Source: Cheiracanthium punctorium (taxonomy: Eukaryota; Arthropoda; Arachnida; Araneae; Cheiracanthiidae). From it: 64,000 bases of DNA. Position numbers and translations under genes: made by a program. Below are positions 61,019 to 64,000 of the stretch, piece by piece. Each line of letters opens with the position of its first letter. The stretch's first letter is position 1. The stretch covers positions 1,488,001-1,552,000 of the forward strand of contig JAWZYV010016058.1 in assembly GCA_038373885.1 (NCBI GenBank). Reading direction: 5' to 3'. Below the pieces are notes generated by a model. That model searched no databases. It was not told the DNA's origin and was given only the letters and a program-made list of their open reading frames with translations.

Positions 61019-61546
61019 CGCCAGAAAAAAACACCTTTGAGAAATAATATATATGATGATGATGCATAGGTTGAAGAACTATTTTCTATATTTTCTACTT
61101 TATAAGCGAACACTTTTACAAAATTGTAATGTTGTTTTCCCGCATTAATGTGTGCTGCGGGAAAGTGACTTGCACAGGCATTGTTGCTAGTGAAATGAGT
61201 GTGTTACCTCTTGACCTAGGGGATGAACTAGCGGCCATTTTGTCGAATTTGCGCCAAATTTGGCGCCTTTTGCGGCAAAAGAATATTCTCGAAAGTAGTG
61301 GAATTTTGGCTCTATCTCGGTTAGGAAAAAAGATACTGAAAAAGTCTAGAAAAGTAATGCCATATCCTAAGTGATGTCAGTTCCGCTTGGAAATCTATAA
61401 ATAAAACCGCCACTCTCACTGTAAAGTTAGTGTGCGTTAGACTGCGGATATTGAGAGCAAGGCGATACGATTTATATTGCCGATTGAATAGTGATATTGT
61501 TGGGATATTTTAATATGATATGTTCTGAAAATGCTGTTATTGTAGG
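61019..61546. other. Spacer with weak promoter-like sequence, no gene supported
   Basis: An 81-codon frame at 61129-61374 has no recognised domain. CTATAAATAA at 61395-61404 is followed by AGTTAGTGTGCG, which could be a TATA/initiator pair of a lost retroelement, but spacing and context are not convincing. Confidence 0.3.
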
Positions 61547-61950
61547 GTATTAGGGTGGAGCTTATTCTTGAAGTTTCAAAATATTATCTTCTCACACTAT
61601 TAATTTGTTCCTTTTTATTTAAAAAAAAATTCAGGCGAACTTTTAGCCCAATGGAACAATATTTGGAGGTAGCTCAATGATGGAAAAGTTTCCAAAGCAT
61701 TTACAAATGTATTTTAGCTCGTGAGTCATAGATGGCAGCTCTAGGGTGAGCTTATTTTTGAAGCTTGAATATATAATCTTCTCACCCTCTAAATTTGTTC
61801 CTTTTTATTTAAAAAAAATCCATACAAAATTTTAACCTAATTGAATAAAATTTAGAGGTAACTCAAGCATGGAAAAGTGAAAAGTTTCCAACGGAATGCT
61901 TCCAATTCTTCTGCAAATGTATTTAAATCGTAAGTCATAGATGACAACAC
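61547..61950 (+). repeat. Duplicated transposon terminus (TAGGGTGGAGC type)
   Basis: Two tandem copies start at 61551 (TAGGGTGGAGCTTATTCTTG) and 61742 (TAGGGTGAGCTTATTTTTGA), period about 191 bp. They share TAATCTTCTCAC-type, TTTGTTCCTTTTTATTT, AACTCA-GATGGAAAAG and AGTCATAGATG blocks. Position upstream of a transposase pseudogene suggests this is the 5' end of that transposon, with the end duplicated. Confidence 0.65.
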
Positions 61951-61965
61951 GATGTTGTTAAAAGT

Positions 61966-61994
61966 TATAAATAGCACCGGAGAAAATTAGATCA
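61966..61994 (+). promoter_or_regulatory. TATA box and initiator upstream of transposase pseudogene
   Basis: TATAAATAG (61966-61974) is followed by ATCAGCC. The initiator-like TCAG places its A at 61994, so the TATA box begins at about -28, the usual arthropod spacing. It lies between the duplicated terminus and the coding remnant, as expected for the element's own promoter. Confidence 0.5.
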
Positions 61995-62419
61995 GCCATT
62001 TCATTTCATGCTGAATGACATTTGAACGTAGGATTTCTTTTTATAAAATTCTCAAAAGTGATTTTTTTAATTAGCTTAGTATTTAGAAATCATTTGCTCA
62101 CACTTTTGAAAATAGAGATTTAATTAAGGTGAAAATTTTATTTTTTTTCAAAGTAAAAATTATTAAATTATTGTAGAAGAAATCACTGAGTAGTTCTTAA
62201 AATATAAATCAGCAGATAAATTGTAAATAAACAAACATTTGAAATTGTATTAAAGTTCCTCATTTTAAGTATGGTACATTTCTTTTAGATCTGCCATTAT
62301 CTAAAAATGGCTCAAGCAACAAGATCTCAAACTCAATTCTATCTTCTTAGTTTTTCAGTTTCTGAATAAGTTTTAGTAAGGTGTCATCTTTACGAATGGC
62401 TCTAAGATTTTTTTTCATC

Positions 62420-63840
62420 ACTATTTTGACTTGAAGGAGACTATAAGGCAACATTTTTTACTATTGATGGAATAGCAGAATTTTGGAAAAGAGCTCAAAT
62501 CCCCACGAAAAATAAACAACATTGCCAAAGCAAGCTTGAAAAGTTAATTGAAGAATGGTGACTTCTAAAGGAAATCAAATCACGATTTTCTCTCACTCAG
62601 CAGGCTCTGAAATTAGATTTTATTTCCAAGCTTGAAGACGTCATTGACATAGCTCATTCTGATATACTTGCAGTGACATCAGTATTACAAGAAGATAAGG
62701 AATTTTTGATAGCTCAGTGAAAAAAGGAAGATGCGGATCAATGGAACTCAGCAGAAATCGACTGGGAAAGTTGGTAGATACAGAAAGCAATAAAGTTCAT
62801 GCTGGAGAAGTGCGAAAAAGAAAAAAACGGGACGTAAAACCATAATTACTCCAGATATTGCAGCAGCTCTAGATCGTACTCAGACCAAAAGTGATTTTTG
62901 TATAGTCAGAAACTGATAAAAAGTTTAGGATTGAGTATCGATGAGAATACCATTTCACAAAGACTCAACTCGTCAACAATGCTTGATAGAACTAAAAAAT
63001 ATGAAAAAATAAAAAAAAGTTCCATTGCAACACTACTTTTGTCTTTTATTGGGATGGAAAACTAATGTATGATCTAACTGGGAAAGAGAAAGCTGATAGA
63101 TTGTCAATATTAATGTCTGGAAAGGAGTCTCTCAACAACTGACTGTTACCAAGATTCCATTTGCAACCGGAGAAGCTCAGGCAGAAGCTGGCTTTGAAGC
63201 CATTCAAGACTGGGGGATAGGAGATAATGTCCGTGCAATGTGTTTTGACATTACTAGCTCAAACACTGGCCATAAATCTGGTGCATGTGTCCTTATAGAG
63301 CAAAAGTTACAAAAAGAACTCTTATCACTTCCTTGCAGCCATCACATTATGGAACTCATAATTAGTGCTGTGTGTGAAGATTTTGTAGGAGTAAAATCTT
63401 CTCCTGAAGTTTCCATTTTTAAGCTCTTTCAAGAATCCTGGAGCTGCATTGATAAAAACAAAAACAAGTGCGAACCAAGAACTTTATTTCATGATGTTGC
63501 AAATCTGGTGGAAGAAATAAAACAGGAGACGATCAACTGTGAAAAGACGAATCTCGTAATACAAAGAGAGATAAGAGTGGATTATAAAGAGTTTCTAGAA
63601 CTTCTAATTATCTTTCTTGGACTTTTACTGTCTTTTAGTGTGCAAGCAAGAGTGAAATTTATGTCACCAGGTACAATGCACCATGCCCGCAGGATGTGAA
63701 AAGTGATATATTGTGTCCAAGATCGGGATGTTCAAGGCTCAATTGAACTTGAATGCAAAAGAGGAAGAAGTTGTGTTTTCACAGTCCGTGTATACATGAA
63801 ATCTTGGTTCTCTGCACCTCAAGCTCCATGTGTCACGTAC
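62420..63840 (+). pseudogene. DDE-type transposase pseudogene, poorly named family
   Basis: I recognise this as a protein family repeated in many arthropod genomes, usually listed as uncharacterised. Blocks appear in order across several frames: AEFWKRAQIPTKNKQHC near the start, KLEDVIDIAHSDIL, KEFLIAQ then a stop, ITPDIAAALDRT, FYWDGKLMYDLTGKEKADRL (63045 on), FATGEAQAEAGFEAIQDWG, MCFDITSSNTGHKSGAC, LPCSHHIMEL, PGTMHHARRM then a stop, and YMKSWFSAPQA. WDGK and CFDITSSN fit the first two acidic positions of an RNase H-like DDE fold, and the C-x-H-H signature fits the insertion seen in several DDE families; that reading is inference. Stops at 62559-62561 and 62718-62720, and several frameshifts (for example about 63120), show it is dead. 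The 3' end of the element was not found. Confidence 0.72.
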
Positions 63841-64000
63841 AATATCCTATATACTATAACAGGTACAGTCTAAATTTATGAGATACTTATATTACAAAAC
63901 CAATTAATATTGTCCTCTGGATTTGCATCCTTCTTTCCTACTTAGCACTTTATACATTCCCAGTTTAAAATCCAGGCACCGTCTTTCCTCTTTGTTATTT
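63841..64000. other. Right edge, nothing recognised
   Basis: AT-rich sequence after the transposase remnant. It may be the 3' part of the same element, whose terminus would lie beyond the window. Confidence 0.4.

Noticed and set aside
61395..61440. TATA-like CTATAAATAA with a downstream initiator-like TTAGT
   Set aside because: Initiator match and downstream context are weak, and no coding region follows directly. Kept only as a remark in the spacer entry.

Overview
The window looks like intergenic or intronic DNA from an arthropod nuclear genome. It is very AT-rich, has no bacterial-style gene packing, and carries a dense mix of eukaryotic transposable elements (Tc1, mariner, piggyBac, hAT, Helitron, tRNA-derived SINEs) plus long microsatellites. 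The combination suggests an arachnid, perhaps an orb-weaving spider, but that is inference. No host protein-coding gene could be supported. The longest open frames outside transposons have no recognisable domain and no plausible exon structure.

Layout. 0-9 kb: AT-rich DNA with a transposon end at the left edge, a 170-bp-period duplication (about 1.04-1.34 kb) and a 1.24-kb element with long inverted ends (7.9-9.2 kb). 9.2-14.4 kb: a DNA transposon with GGGTAG-type ends, a complete but decayed piggyBac element flanked by TTAA (10.87-13.23 kb), a 206-bp hAT MITE and a SINE. 16.2-17.1 kb: an 850-bp near-perfect palindrome built from LTR-like sequence. 17-32 kb: more SINEs, a hAT MITE with a perfect 8-bp target duplication and three identical 96-bp repeats (21.66-22.02 kb), a decayed mariner-like element (27.4-29.7 kb), and a stack of tandem repeats and hAT MITEs (31.0-31.9 kb). 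32-50.8 kb: mostly featureless AT-rich DNA with one SINE carrying a perfect 13-bp target duplication, a palindromic MITE (44.0-44.3 kb), a 458-bp hAT MITE (46.4-46.9 kb), another SINE, and one GC-richer stretch at 47.4-48.0 kb that may be conserved non-coding DNA. 50.8-52.2 kb: a young-looking Tc1 element whose DD34E transposase is broken by one apparent single-base insertion.

55.6-60.5 kb is the most structured part. Two head-to-tail Helitron copies sit inside one unit of an older tandem repeat. The second copy keeps both termini and a relic of the PIF1-type helicase C-terminus. Each copy carries the same nested inverted-repeat element (9-bp flanking duplication), which has a second inverted repeat inside it. 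Roughly 160 GT dinucleotides and a GAGT tract separate the copies. 61.5-64 kb: a decayed DDE-type transposon with a duplicated GGGTGGAG-type end, a good TATA/initiator pair and a pseudogene of a widespread but, to my knowledge, poorly named arthropod transposase family.

The window is best read as a transposon graveyard with several nested insertions. The recognisable proteins are all transposition proteins and all are broken.
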